NCBI GenBank assembly: GCA_031291645.1
Contig: JARLIQ010000129.1
Span: 1 to 37,732 of the forward strand
Direction of reading: 5' to 3'
From: Caulobacteraceae bacterium
GTDB lineage: Bacteria; Pseudomonadota; Alphaproteobacteria; Caulobacterales; Caulobacteraceae
DNA length: 37,732 nt
Shown here: positions 28,340 to 36,983 of the stretch, piece after piece
How positions within the stretch are numbered: position 1 is the stretch's first letter
How the letters are laid out: every line of letters starts with the position of its first letter
Notes under the pieces: model-generated
The model's input: the letters and a program-made list of their open reading frames with translations, nothing else
What the model was told of the DNA's origin: nothing
Database searches by the model: none
Program-made: the position numbers and the translations under genes

Positions 28340-30241
28340 ATGGCCAACGTCTACACCATCACCATCAAGGCGATCGACCAGGCCACGGCCGTGGGGCGCA
28401 AGATCGGCCAGTCGCTGAACAAGCTGACCTCGCCGGTCAAGGACCTGACCCGCGGCTGGAAGGCGTTCAACAAGGAGGCTGGGCTCAGCAAGTTCGCCAA
28501 GGGCGTGGGCGAGGTCGGCCGCTCGATCCAGAAGGTCGGCGGCGTCGCCTCGCGCTTCATGCCCGAGCTGGGCGCCCTGGGCGAGATCGGCGAGAGCGCG
28601 GCCGGTATCGGCGCCGCTGCGGCTGGGCTCGGCGCCCTGGCGGCTGGCGTCCTCGCCGTGGCCGGCGGCGCGGCGGCCCTGACCCTGAAATGGGCCGCCT
28701 GGGGCTTCGCGCTCAAGCAGACCTCGCTGACGCTGGGATTGTCGACCCAGGCGCTGCAGGAATGGCGCGGGGCGGCGGGCATGATGGGCATCGACGCCCA
28801 GGCGGTGGATCAGAGCTTCAGTTCGCTCGGCGATACGATCGAGGACGCCACCTACGGCCGCAATCAGTCGGCTTTGGCGTTCATGAACCAGCTTGGCGTC
28901 CATCTGAAGCGGACCAAGTCCGGCGCGCTCGACGTCAACGATGCGATGCTGCAGATGGCCGATGTGCTGCAGCAGTATAGCGGCAATCCGGCTCTCCAGC
29001 GCCTGATCGCCCGCAAGTTCGGTGTCGAGTCGATGCTGCCGGTCTTGCGCCAGGGCCGCAAGGCGACCGAGGCCTATCTGGCCGACGCCGCCAAGACCGC
29101 CGTGCCCGACAAGGACCTGGAGGACGCCGGGCGGCTACAGAAGGGGTTCAACCGGTTCGGGGTCAAGCTCGGCGCGACCCTCTATCGCCTGCCCGGACTG
29201 TTCAACCGCGCCATGGCGCCGCTCGGCGCGTTCAAGTGGCAGGCCCTGTTGGCGCCTGAGACCCTGCCGCCCACCTTCGGCGAGGCCGCGGGCCAGGCGA
29301 CGGTCAAGGCCCTGAGCGGCCTGCCCGGCCTGGTCTCGGGCCTGATGGACAGCGTGCGCGGCCTCTGGCGCAACGCCTGGTCGGCGCTGGGCCGGGAAGC
29401 CCTGGCGGAATGGGGCGTCCTGCGCGGCGGCTGGGACCGTCTCTGGGCCGGCATGGGCCAGGCGGTCAAGTCCGGCTGGGGGTCGATCAAGGCCTTTTTC
29501 GAGAAAATGTGGCAGGACATCGTCGCTGTCTTCAAGGACGGCGCCGACGCGGCCCTGGGTCAGTGGAACCGGGTGGCCGACATCGCCCGGAAGATCGGCC
29601 ACTGGACGGCGGAAAAGGGCCGCGCGGCCGGTCATGCGGTCGCCCAGGGCGCGCGGGCCGCCGGCGGCTGGGTCGCCCATGCGGGCCAGGACGTCGCGGG
29701 CGCCTTCGGCATCCGGCGTAACAATCCGGGCAACCTGCGGCCCGACAGCGGCGTCGGCTTCCGCTCGTTCGCCACGATCGGCCAGGGCCTGGCGGCAATG
29801 GGCCGGCAGCTGCAGATCTACCAGGACCGTCACGGCCTCTCGACGATCGCCGGCATCGTCAAGCGCTGGGCGCCCCCGAGCGAGAACAACACCAAGGCCT
29901 ATGTCGCCCACGTTGCGCAGTGGAGCGGCTTCGCGGCCAACCAGTCGCTTAACCTGCATGATCCGAAGACCCTGGCGGCGCTGGAGGCGGCGATGATCCG
30001 TCAGGAACAGGGCCGCAACCCCTTCAGCCAGGACCAGCTGCTCGCCGCGCTCGGCGCGGCCGGCGGGGCGCAGGCGAACGGCGTTCGCGCCCCGGCGGCT
30101 GGTGGCGGCCCTGGCCATGTCCATGTCGACGTCAGCGTGCGCCACAACGGCCATCAGGCCACCGCCCGCACCCGCGCCACCGGCGCGGTCACCGCCGGCG
30201 GCGCCAAGATCGTCCGCAGCCTGGACCCGATCGCCGCGTGA
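28340..30241 (+). CDS. Tail tape measure protein with C-terminal muramidase-like domain
   Basis: A 633-aa protein. The N-terminus (VYTITIKAIDQATAVGRKIG, then SLNKLTSPVKDLTRGWKAFN) is typical of Mu-like tape measures. Residues about 85-118 are strongly hydrophobic (GIGAAAAGLGALAAGVLAVA, then GGAAALTLKWAAWG), a likely membrane-entering segment. Residues about 456-560 (GIRRNNPGNLRPDSGVGFRS, then LAAMGRQLQIYQDRHGLSTI, KRWAPPSENNTKAYVAHVAQ) resemble PRD1 P5-type/phage muramidase domains that open peptidoglycan during injection. The length would set a rather short tail. AGAGGTG precedes the ATG. Confidence 0.88.
   Translation: MANVYTITIKAIDQATAVGRKIGQSLNKLTSPVKDLTRGWKAFNKEAGLSKFAKGVGEVGRSIQKVGGVASRFMPELGALGEIGESAAGIGAAAAGLGALAAGVLAVAGGAAALTLKWAAWGFALKQTSLTLGLSTQALQEWRGAAGMMGIDAQAVDQSFSSLGDTIEDATYGRNQSALAFMNQLGVHLKRTKSGALDVNDAMLQMADVLQQYSGNPALQRLIARKFGVESMLPVLRQGRKATEAYLADAAKTAVPDKDLEDAGRLQKGFNRFGVKLGATLYRLPGLFNRAMAPLGAFKWQALLAPETLPPTFGEAAGQATVKALSGLPGLVSGLMDSVRGLWRNAWSALGREALAEWGVLRGGWDRLWAGMGQAVKSGWGSIKAFFEKMWQDIVAVFKDGADAALGQWNRVADIARKIGHWTAEKGRAAGHAVAQGARAAGGWVAHAGQDVAGAFGIRRNNPGNLRPDSGVGFRSFATIGQGLAAMGRQLQIYQDRHGLSTIAGIVKRWAPPSENNTKAYVAHVAQWSGFAANQSLNLHDPKTLAALEAAMIRQEQGRNPFSQDQLLAALGAAGGAQANGVRAPAAGGGPGHVHVDVSVRHNGHQATARTRATGAVTAGGAKIVRSLDPIAA
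30076..30086. repeat. Dispersed palindrome GAACGGCGTTC, site 8
   Basis: Occurs as GCGAACGGCGTTCGC (30074-30088) in the low-complexity linker near the end of the tape measure gene. Same 15-mer as at 18734. Confidence 0.55.
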
Positions 30242-31587
30242 GCAACGCGTCCGACTTCCTGGCCGCGCTTAAGCCGGCGTCGTTCCGCGGCGTACCGTTC
30301 GGCGTCACCGAATCGCGCAAGACCTTCGGCCGGCGCGTGGTCGACCACGAATATCCGTTCCGGGATCAGCAATGGGTCGAGGACCTGGGCCGCGCCGGGC
30401 GGCGCATCGGTATCACCGGCTTCCTGGTCAGCAACTCGCTGGTCTATGGCGGCGGCTCGGTGCTCGACCAGGAGTTGGCCCTGGTGGCGGCGGCCGAGAC
30501 CAAGGGCCAGGGAACGCTGGTTCATCCGACCCTCGGCGAGCTGACCGTCAGCTGCCTGTCCTGCAGCACGATCGACCAGCTCGACAGCCTCGGCGTCATC
30601 GCCATCGAGCTCGACTTCCTCGAGGCGGGCGAAAAGGTCTTTCCGTCCGTCTCCACCGCCACCACGACGGCGACCAACTCGGCGGCGGACACCGCCGACA
30701 CCGCCGCGTCGAGCGACCTGTCCACCGAGGCGACGCCCTTGCTGGCCCAGGGCGCGGTCGTCGCCCAGAGCGCCCTGTCCACGGTCACGGCCTGGGTCGA
30801 CCAAGCGCAATCCCTGGCGACGGATGCGACCAGCCTGTTCAACCTCGCCAGCCAACTGCCGGGCGATTACGGCCGCTACTTCAACGGCGCCAACCTCGGC
30901 CTCGCCAGCAGCCTCTTGGACCTGCTGCCCGCCGGAACCACGATCGCCAGCCTGGTCGCCCTGGCCGCCAATGACCGCCAGCTGGTCAACGAGGCCGCGA
31001 CCACGGTCCTGACCACGGCGGCGAACCTGGGCCTCGGCGCCTCGTCCGCTTCCCCGACCGACCTGGCGACCGCCAGCCAGGCCCTGACCGCCCAGCTGCT
31101 CGCGGTCTGCGCCAATCCGGCCGACGCCGTGCGGCTGCTCAGCGCCCTGGCGACCTATGCGCCGAACGGCGCGGCGGCCCTGACGTCGATCGGCGTCGCG
31201 GTCGGCGACCTCTTCCGCCGCGCCGCGGTCGCCGCCCTGGCCCGCGCCTCGGCCAGCTACCAGCCCTGGTCCTACGACGACGCGGCGGCCGTGCGATCGG
31301 CGGTCACCGCCCTGATCGATGCCGAGATCCAGATCGCCGGCGACGAGGGCGAGGACGCGACCTTCAACGCCCTGCGGTCCCTGCGCGTCGCCGTGGTCCA
31401 GGACCTGACGGCTCGCGGCGCCAGCCTCGCCCCGCTGGCGACCTTCAGCGAGGGCGCGAACTTGCCGGCGATCGTCCTGGCCCAGCGTCTCTATCGCGAC
31501 CCCAGCCGCGGCGACCAGCTGGTGGGCGAGGTGAACCCGGTTCACCCGCTGTTCATGCCGCGCAGCTTCCGCGCCCTGGCCGCCTAG
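30238..31587 (+). CDS. DNA circulation/Mu gpN-like tail protein
   Basis: Starts with GTG at 30238 overlapping the preceding stop (GTGA); 449 aa. The N-terminus DFLAALKPASFRGVPFGVTE, then SRKTFGRRVVDHEYPFRDQQ, then VEDLGRAGRRIGITGFLV, is the signature of the Mu gpN family (DNA circulation protein N-terminal domain). Residues about 135-430 are Ala/Thr-rich helices. In Mu-like tails it sits between tape measure and gpP and is needed for baseplate/tail assembly. A 17-bp palindrome lies near its 3' end. Confidence 0.9.
   Translation: MSNASDFLAALKPASFRGVPFGVTESRKTFGRRVVDHEYPFRDQQWVEDLGRAGRRIGITGFLVSNSLVYGGGSVLDQELALVAAAETKGQGTLVHPTLGELTVSCLSCSTIDQLDSLGVIAIELDFLEAGEKVFPSVSTATTTATNSAADTADTAASSDLSTEATPLLAQGAVVAQSALSTVTAWVDQAQSLATDATSLFNLASQLPGDYGRYFNGANLGLASSLLDLLPAGTTIASLVALAANDRQLVNEAATTVLTTAANLGLGASSASPTDLATASQALTAQLLAVCANPADAVRLLSALATYAPNGAAALTSIGVAVGDLFRRAAVAALARASASYQPWSYDDAAAVRSAVTALIDAEIQIAGDEGEDATFNALRSLRVAVVQDLTARGASLAPLATFSEGANLPAIVLAQRLYRDPSRGDQLVGEVNPVHPLFMPRSFRALAA
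31530..31546. repeat. Dispersed palindrome, 17-bp form GGTGAACC-C-GGTTCACC, site 9
   Basis: A perfect palindrome with central C in the gpN-like gene, read as VNPVHP, a third reading frame relative to the other copies. Confidence 0.62.
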
Positions 31588-31609
31588 ACCTTCCTCACCG
31601 GAAACATCC

Positions 31610-32692
31610 ATGACCGATGCGCCCGACGACCTCACGCTCAAGGTGGGCGGCAATTCGATCTCGGGCTGGTCGTCGGTCCGCGTGACCTGCGGCATAGAGC
31701 GCTGCCCGAACGACTTCGACATCGAGATGACCGACCTCTATCCGGGCCAGGCCACGGACGTCGTGGTCCAGCCGGGCGACAAGGTCCAGGTGCTGTTGGG
31801 CGGCGACCTGGTGCTCGACGGCTACGTCGACAAGGTCATCCCGTCCTACGACGCCGAGCAGCACGCGATCCGGCTGGCCGGCCGCGGCAAGTGCCAGGAC
31901 CTGGTCGACTGTTCGGCCGAGTGGCCGACGGGCCAGATCTCCGGCACCTCGGCGCTCGATATCGCGACCAAGCTGGCCCAGCCCTATGGCGTCACCGTCG
32001 CTGCCCCCGACGGCTCCGGCCCGGCGATCCCGCAGTTCAACCTGATGCTCGGCGAGACGGCCTACGAGATCATCGAGCGGGTCTGCCGCTACTCCGGCCT
32101 GCTCTGCTACGAGGCGCTCGACGGCACGCTGACGCTGGCCCAGGCCGGCGACAAGACCGCTTCCAGCGGCCTGGTCGAGGGCCAGAACATCCTGGCCGCT
32201 CACTTCGAATGGTCGCTGGACCAGCGCTACAGCGAATACGACGTCTTCCTGCTGGCCATGGACCCGCTGTCGGAAAGCGGCAAATACCAGCTGCCGATCG
32301 CTACGGCGAGCGACGGTGGCGTCACACGGCATCGCAAGCTCTACGTCATCGCCGACGCCGGCCAGGGCGGCATGACGATCGCCCAGAACCGCGCCAACTG
32401 GGAGGCCAACCGCCGCAACGGTCGCGGCGCGGCCCTTCACATCACGGTCGATTCCTGGCGCGACAGCGGCGGCACGCTCTGGACCCCGAACAGCCGCGTG
32501 CCTGTCAGCGTGCCCTCGCTGAAGTATCAACGCACCAACACGCCGGTCGTCTCCGAGGTGACCTTCCTGCGCGACGCCCGCGGCACCCGCGCCGAGATGG
32601 TGCTGATGCCGCCTGAGGCCTTCACGCTGGAGCCGTTGCTGCTGCAGCCGATCATTCCGGACGCCAAGCCGACGACGCCGGCCACGCCATGA
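31610..32692 (+). CDS. Baseplate hub protein, Mu gpP-like
   Basis: A 360-aa protein: DLTLKVGGNSISGWSSVRVT, then IERCPNDFDIEMTDLYPGQA, VQPGDKVQVLLGGDLVLDGY, VDKVIPSYDAEQHAIRLAGR and GETAYEIIERVCRYSGLLCY. These match the gpP/gp44 (late control D-like) hub, structurally related to T4 gp27. It links the spike to the tail tube and wedge. The weak GGAAA upstream of ATG 31610 is the only ribosome binding site. The stop overlaps the spike gene (ATGA). Confidence 0.9.
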   Translation: MTDAPDDLTLKVGGNSISGWSSVRVTCGIERCPNDFDIEMTDLYPGQATDVVVQPGDKVQVLLGGDLVLDGYVDKVIPSYDAEQHAIRLAGRGKCQDLVDCSAEWPTGQISGTSALDIATKLAQPYGVTVAAPDGSGPAIPQFNLMLGETAYEIIERVCRYSGLLCYEALDGTLTLAQAGDKTASSGLVEGQNILAAHFEWSLDQRYSEYDVFLLAMDPLSESGKYQLPIATASDGGVTRHRKLYVIADAGQGGMTIAQNRANWEANRRNGRGAALHITVDSWRDSGGTLWTPNSRVPVSVPSLKYQRTNTPVVSEVTFLRDARGTRAEMVLMPPEAFTLEPLLLQPIIPDAKPTTPATP

Positions 32693-33501
32693 ACGACGTC
32701 GAGCACCGCAACTACCGCCGGATCATGATGCTGGTCGCCCGGGGCCAGCTGAAGGTCACCGACGACACCGGAAACGCCCAGACGGCCCAGGTGGATTTCG
32801 GTCCGCACGGATCCTCGGGCAGCCTGAACCTGCAGGACGCGACCCCGGTGATCGGCCTCTGGGGCCTGGCCGGCAACCCGCCGGTCGACACCGACATGCT
32901 GGCGATCTCGCTGGGCGGCGACCGCAACAAGTCCGTGGTCATCGGCCACAGCCATCAGCAACACCGCCTGAAGAACCTCGGCGTCGGCGACGCGGCGCTC
33001 TACGACGTGCGCGGCGCCTATATGTGGTGGCAGCCGGCCGGCCTGGTGGTCGACGCCGCCGGCGGCAACATCACCGTCCAGAACGTCGACAACATCACGA
33101 TTACCAACAGCGGTAACGTCAGCCTGACGACCAGTGGCAACGTCACGGCCACGGTCAGCGGCGATGTCACCGGCAATGTGACCGGCAACGTCACCATCAC
33201 CCACGCCGCCAACATCTCGGCCACGACGAGCGGCAACGCGACCCTCACCGCGACGGGCAATGTCAGCGTCTCGGCGGCCAGCGCGACGGTCAACGCGACT
33301 GGAAACATCACCGTGACCGCGGCCCGCACGACCATCAACGGTCCGCTCACCGTCAACGGCGCGATCACCGCCGTCGGCAACGTCGGGATCACTGGCGCGG
33401 TCACCGCCAGCGGCGACGTCAAGGCCGGCTCGATCAGCCTGGAAACCCACGTCCATGGCGGGGTGACGACCGGGTCGGGGAACACCGCCACGCCGCACTA
33501 A
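32689..33501 (+). CDS. Baseplate spike, Mu gp45-like, with long repeat shaft
   Basis: A 270-aa protein. Residues 1-130 form the OB-fold base (YRRIMMLVARGQLKVTDDTG, then GNPPVDTDMLAISLGGDRNK, SVVIGHSHQQHRL). Residues about 135-245 are a beta-helix shaft with recurring G-N-V-T/S-T units (NSGNVSLTTSGNVTATVSGD and similar), far more regular than in Mu gp45. The tip SLETHVHGGVTTGSGNTATP carries His254-x-His256, the iron-binding HxH of gp45 and P2 gpV tips. It pierces the outer membrane. Confidence 0.92.
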   Translation: MNDVEHRNYRRIMMLVARGQLKVTDDTGNAQTAQVDFGPHGSSGSLNLQDATPVIGLWGLAGNPPVDTDMLAISLGGDRNKSVVIGHSHQQHRLKNLGVGDAALYDVRGAYMWWQPAGLVVDAAGGNITVQNVDNITITNSGNVSLTTSGNVTATVSGDVTGNVTGNVTITHAANISATTSGNATLTATGNVSVSAASATVNATGNITVTAARTTINGPLTVNGAITAVGNVGITGAVTASGDVKAGSISLETHVHGGVTTGSGNTATPH

Positions 33502-33510
33502 GGGGGCTCG

Positions 33511-33960
33511 ATGGCCGACATCCAGACCACCTGGGATCCGCTGAACGGCCGTGGCGACTGGACCTTCTCCGCGCCGGACCTGGTCTCTGGCGGCGACCTG
33601 GTGAACGCGGTGCTGATCAGCCTCTTCACCGACCGCACCGCCCAGGCCGACGACACCATCCCCGACGGCACGACGGACCCGCGCGGCTGGTGGGGCGACC
33701 TCGGGGCGTCCCGGCCGATCGGATCGCGGCTCTGGCTGCTGATGCGGGCCAAGGCCAGCGACAAGACCCTGGCCCTGGCCAGGAACATGATCACCGAGGC
33801 CCTGCGCTGGCTGATCGACGATGGCGTCGTGGCGCGGATCGACGTGGTGGTCGAGTGGACGCGGCCCAGCCTGCTCGGGGCGGAGATCACCCTGTTCCAG
33901 CGCGACGGAACCCGGGCCTTCTCGACCAAGTACAACTGGGCCTGGGCGGGAGTAAGCTGA
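33511..33960 (+). CDS. Baseplate wedge protein, Mu gp46-like
   Basis: A 149-aa protein: MADIQTTWDPLNGRGDWTFS, then DLVNAVLISLFTDRTAQADD, GWWGDLGASRPIGSRLWLLM, ARNMITEALRWLIDDGVVAR and EITLFQRDGTRAFSTKYNWA. This order, with the GWWGD motif, is characteristic of the gp46 family, related to T4 gp25-type sheath initiators. AAGGGGG precedes the ATG. One nucleotide separates it from the gp47-like gene. Confidence 0.9.
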   Translation: MADIQTTWDPLNGRGDWTFSAPDLVSGGDLVNAVLISLFTDRTAQADDTIPDGTTDPRGWWGDLGASRPIGSRLWLLMRAKASDKTLALARNMITEALRWLIDDGVVARIDVVVEWTRPSLLGAEITLFQRDGTRAFSTKYNWAWAGVS

Positions 33961-33961
33961 G

Positions 33962-35095
33962 ATGCCGTTCGATCGCCCGACGCTGACCGAGCTGCGCGCC
34001 CAGACCGCCGCCGACATCGCGACCCAGCTGCCGGGCGCGGACGCGCTGCTGCGGTTCTCCAACCTCGGCGTGCTGGGTGACATCCTGGCCGCCGGCGTCA
34101 ACGGCCACTATGGCTATCTCGACAACATCGCTCAGAACGCGGTCCCGTACACCGCGACCGGCGAGGATCTGGAGGCCTGGGCGGCCCTGAGAGGCGTGAC
34201 GCGCAAGCCCGCGGTGCAGGCGGCCGGGACCGTCCAGTTCACCGGGACCACGGCCATCCCGTCGGGTGCGAACGTCGTGCGCAGCGATAACACCGCCTAT
34301 GTGACGACCGCCATCGGAACCGTCTCGGGCAGCGTGGTCACGGCGTCGGTCCAGGCGGTCACCGCGGGCGCGGCCGGGACGCTGACCGTCGGCCAGGTCA
34401 TGAACCTCGGCTCGCCCGTGTCCGGCGTGCTGTCGGCCGGGGCCGTGACCGCCTCGACCACCCCGGGCGCCGACGTCGAGAAGTTCGACGCCCTGCGCAG
34501 CCGGATGCTCGGGGTCTACGCCGCCCCGCCGCAGGGGGGCGATGCGAACGACTACGTCAACTGGGCGCTCGACGTCTCCGGCGTCACCCGCGCCTGGTGC
34601 GCACCGCTCGAGAGCGGCGCCGGCACGGTCAGCGTCTACTTCATGATGGACGTCACCGAGGCGAGCTTTAACGGCTTTCCCCAAGGGACCAACGGCGTCG
34701 CGACGTCCGAGACCCGCGCCACGGCCGCGACCGGCGACCAGCTGACCGTGGCCAACGCCCTCTACCCGCTGCGGCCGGTGACCGCCCTGGTGACCGCCAA
34801 GGCGCCCGGCGCCAACGCCGTCAGCTTCACCATCGCCGGCATCTCGACGGCCACGACGGCGACCAAGGCCGCGATCAGCGCGACGATCGCCAACGTCTTC
34901 CTCGCCCAGGGCTCGCCCGGCGGGGTGGTCGATCTCAGCTACATCGAATCCGCCGTCGCCGCGATCTCCGGCACGGCCGGCTTCGTCATCACCGCGGTCA
35001 GCTGCTCGCACGGTACGGTCAGCCCCAGCGGGGACGGCAACATCACCTCCAGCGCCGGCTACCTGCCCACCGTCGGCACGATCACCTACACCTGA
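33962..35095 (+). CDS. Baseplate J-like protein, Mu gp47
   Basis: A 377-aa protein starting MPFDRPTLTELRAQTAADIA, then DNIAQNAVPYTATGEDLEAW, AALRGVTRKPAVQAAGTVQF, TGTTAIPSGANVVRSDNTAY. The segment FDALRSRMLGVYAAPPQGGD, then ANDYVNWALDVSGVTRAWC, matches the baseplate J core. It builds the wedge around the hub. GGGAG precedes the start; the stop overlaps the next gene (TGATG). Confidence 0.93.
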   Translation: MPFDRPTLTELRAQTAADIATQLPGADALLRFSNLGVLGDILAAGVNGHYGYLDNIAQNAVPYTATGEDLEAWAALRGVTRKPAVQAAGTVQFTGTTAIPSGANVVRSDNTAYVTTAIGTVSGSVVTASVQAVTAGAAGTLTVGQVMNLGSPVSGVLSAGAVTASTTPGADVEKFDALRSRMLGVYAAPPQGGDANDYVNWALDVSGVTRAWCAPLESGAGTVSVYFMMDVTEASFNGFPQGTNGVATSETRATAATGDQLTVANALYPLRPVTALVTAKAPGANAVSFTIAGISTATTATKAAISATIANVFLAQGSPGGVVDLSYIESAVAAISGTAGFVITAVSCSHGTVSPSGDGNITSSAGYLPTVGTITYT

Positions 35096-35658
35096 TGGCG
35101 CACCAGCCCTTCGCCGTCGCCGACTACGCCCAGGCGTTGAAGGCGCTGATGCCGCGCGGCCGCGTCTGGCCCCGCGACCCGGATTCGATCCAGAGCCTGG
35201 TGCTCACCGCCTTCGCCGCGGCGTTCAACCGCTCCGACATCACCGCCCTGGCGCTGCTGATCGACGCCTTCCCGTCTACGGCCGTGGCCCTGCTGCCGGA
35301 ATGGGAGGCGACCCTGGGCCTGCCGGATCCGTGCTGCGGGCCCGCGACCACCATCCAGGGCCGCCAGCAGCAGGTCCTCGCCCGCTTCCTCGGCGGCGGC
35401 GGCCAGTCGGTCCCCTACTTCATCACCCTGGCCGCGACGCTGGGCTTTACCGTCACCATCCAGGAATTCACCGGCACGACGGCCTTGGCCAACACCTGGC
35501 AGGTCACCGTCCCCGGAACGGGCATCACCTTCTTTCGAGCTGGCGTCTCGGCCGCCGGCGAGCCGCTGGAGACCGTGGTCACCGACAGCCAGGTGCTGCA
35601 GTGCGTCTTCAACCGCCTGAAGCCGGCCCACACGATCCTGATCTGGAATTTCGTCTAG
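35095..35658 (+). CDS. Tail protein Mu gp48-like (DUF2313)
   Basis: A 187-aa protein: AVADYAQALKALMPRGRVWP, then SIQSLVLTAFAAAFNRSDIT, LIDAFPSTAVALLPEWEATL, GLPDPCCGPATTIQGRQQQV, LARFLGGGGQSVPYFITLAA. The signature LLPxGxxW, then P-S-T-A-x-x-L-L-P-E-W-E-x-x-L-G-L-P, is that of Mu gp48/YmfQ. It bridges baseplate wedge and tail fibre. It follows the gp47-like gene as in Mu. Confidence 0.92.
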   Translation: MAHQPFAVADYAQALKALMPRGRVWPRDPDSIQSLVLTAFAAAFNRSDITALALLIDAFPSTAVALLPEWEATLGLPDPCCGPATTIQGRQQQVLARFLGGGGQSVPYFITLAATLGFTVTIQEFTGTTALANTWQVTVPGTGITFFRAGVSAAGEPLETVVTDSQVLQCVFNRLKPAHTILIWNFV

Positions 35659-35687
35659 TGCGCGCCCGCCGCGCCGGAGGCCGCTGA

Positions 35688-36323
35688 ATGTATCGCATCG
35701 ACGGCGCGACCGCGCTTTCATCCCTGCCGACGCCTGCGGCGGCCGGCACGCCGGGGTATTTCGGCATCGGCTCGCCGGGCCCCACGGTCGTGTCGGCCGA
35801 CTGGCTGAACATGGTGCAGGAGGAGATGCTGGCGGTGATCGTCGCGGCGGGCGAAACGCCGTCCAAGACGACTTTCACCCAGCTGCGCGACGCCATCGAG
35901 ACCTTGATCGCCTCGGTCGCCGCCACCGCCGCGACAGCCGCCCAGATCCAGGCGGGGACGGTGAGCGGGGCCTTCGCCACGCCGGCCGGCCTGGCGGGAG
36001 CGTCCGCGCCGCAGACCCTCGCGGACGCGGCGACGACCGGCTGGGATATGTCGGCCGGCTTCAACGCCAAATGGACGCTCGGCGGCAATCGCACCCTGGC
36101 TGCACCGACCAACTCGATCCTCGGCCGCACCTACATGCTCGCCGTCAAGCAACCCACCAGCGGCGGCCCCTATACGGTCACATGGCCTTCCGCGTTCGAT
36201 TGGGGCGGCGCCGGCGCGCCGGCCCTCAGCACGACGGCCAGCGCCCGCGACGCCATATCGCTCTATTGCGAGACTGCGGGCTCGACGCCGAAGTTCATCG
36301 CCTCGTTCTGGAGCGGGACCTGA
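35688..36323 (+). CDS. Tail fibre protein, baseplate-attachment part
   Basis: A 211-aa protein: MYRIDGATALSSLPTPAAAG, then TPGYFGIGSPGPTVVSADWL, NMVQEEMLAVIVAAGETPSK, TTFTQLRDAIETLI. G-T-P-G-Y-F ... D-W-L-N-x-x-Q-E-E ... T-Q-L is a frequent N-terminal pattern in tail fibres that bind the baseplate. The C-terminal half (NRTLAAPTNSILGRTYMLAV, then TSGGPYTVTWPSAFDWGGAG) is beta-rich. Short for a fibre; the receptor-binding part may be supplied by the following genes. GGAGG precedes the start. Confidence 0.8.
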   Translation: MYRIDGATALSSLPTPAAAGTPGYFGIGSPGPTVVSADWLNMVQEEMLAVIVAAGETPSKTTFTQLRDAIETLIASVAATAATAAQIQAGTVSGAFATPAGLAGASAPQTLADAATTGWDMSAGFNAKWTLGGNRTLAAPTNSILGRTYMLAVKQPTSGGPYTVTWPSAFDWGGAGAPALSTTASARDAISLYCETAGSTPKFIASFWSGT

Positions 36324-36925
36324 TGCTGCCCTTTCCCGGCATGCCGTTCTTCCAGGGGTGGGGGCCCTGCACGTGGAATCCGTCTCGGATATACTCTGTC
36401 GGCCCGTCGCCCACGACGCTTGACGCGACAAAGCTCATCGCAACGGTCCCGGGCGGCGCCCAGGCGGCGTTAATCGGAACGCTCCCGCGCGGCGCCGGAA
36501 AGTACTATTTTGAGGTCGAGACGACCGGCGCGGCTGGCGCAGGCAACAATAACGTCGGCCTTTCACCAAGAATGGAGGCGTCGTTCAACCAGTTTGGCAC
36601 GTCTGGATATGGCGTGATCATGGACGCTTATACGGGCAGGCTGCACGACGATGACACCTTCGGAAATATCAGCTACGGCACATCGCTTAATATCTCAGCC
36701 ATTCTCAGTGTGGCCGTCGATCTGACAAATAGCCTTATCTGGATGGCACAGGACGGTGTGTGGGTCGGAAGTCCGGGCGTCTCGGGGGGCGAGAGCATCT
36801 TGGCCGGCCGATATTATCCAGTCTGGCAAGGGACCGCGGGTAGCGGACTGATCCCTAGGGGTCGGTTCAAGACTGCCGATTTCTATCATGCAGCGCCATC
36901 CGGCTTCCTGCCCTGGGGTCATTGA
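36323..36925 (+). CDS. SPRY/concanavalin-like tail fibre or receptor-binding protein
   Basis: A 200-aa protein. GKYYFEVETTGAAGAGNNNV, then GLSPRMEASFNQFGTSGYGV, IMDAYTGRLHDDDTFGN and SVAVDLTNSLIWMAQDGVWV follow the SPRY/B30.2 order (Y-F-E-V, then G-x-x, G-Y, A-V-D). SPRY-like domains occur in phage tail fibres as binding modules. Codon use here is noticeably less GC-biased than in the tail genes, suggesting recent acquisition from another source. TGATG overlap with the preceding fibre gene. Confidence 0.75.
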   Translation: MLPFPGMPFFQGWGPCTWNPSRIYSVGPSPTTLDATKLIATVPGGAQAALIGTLPRGAGKYYFEVETTGAAGAGNNNVGLSPRMEASFNQFGTSGYGVIMDAYTGRLHDDDTFGNISYGTSLNISAILSVAVDLTNSLIWMAQDGVWVGSPGVSGGESILAGRYYPVWQGTAGSGLIPRGRFKTADFYHAAPSGFLPWGH

Positions 36926-36936
36926 CCGAACGATAG

Positions 36937-36951
36937 GCGAACGCCGTTCGC
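36937..36951. repeat. Dispersed palindrome GCGAACGCCGTTCGC, site 10
   Basis: A 15-bp odd palindrome in the 58-nt gap between the SPRY-like gene and the next gene, so outside any likely frame. Confidence 0.58.
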
Positions 36952-36983
36952 TTCTCCGCTCCCTCCGTCCAGACCGAGGCGTC

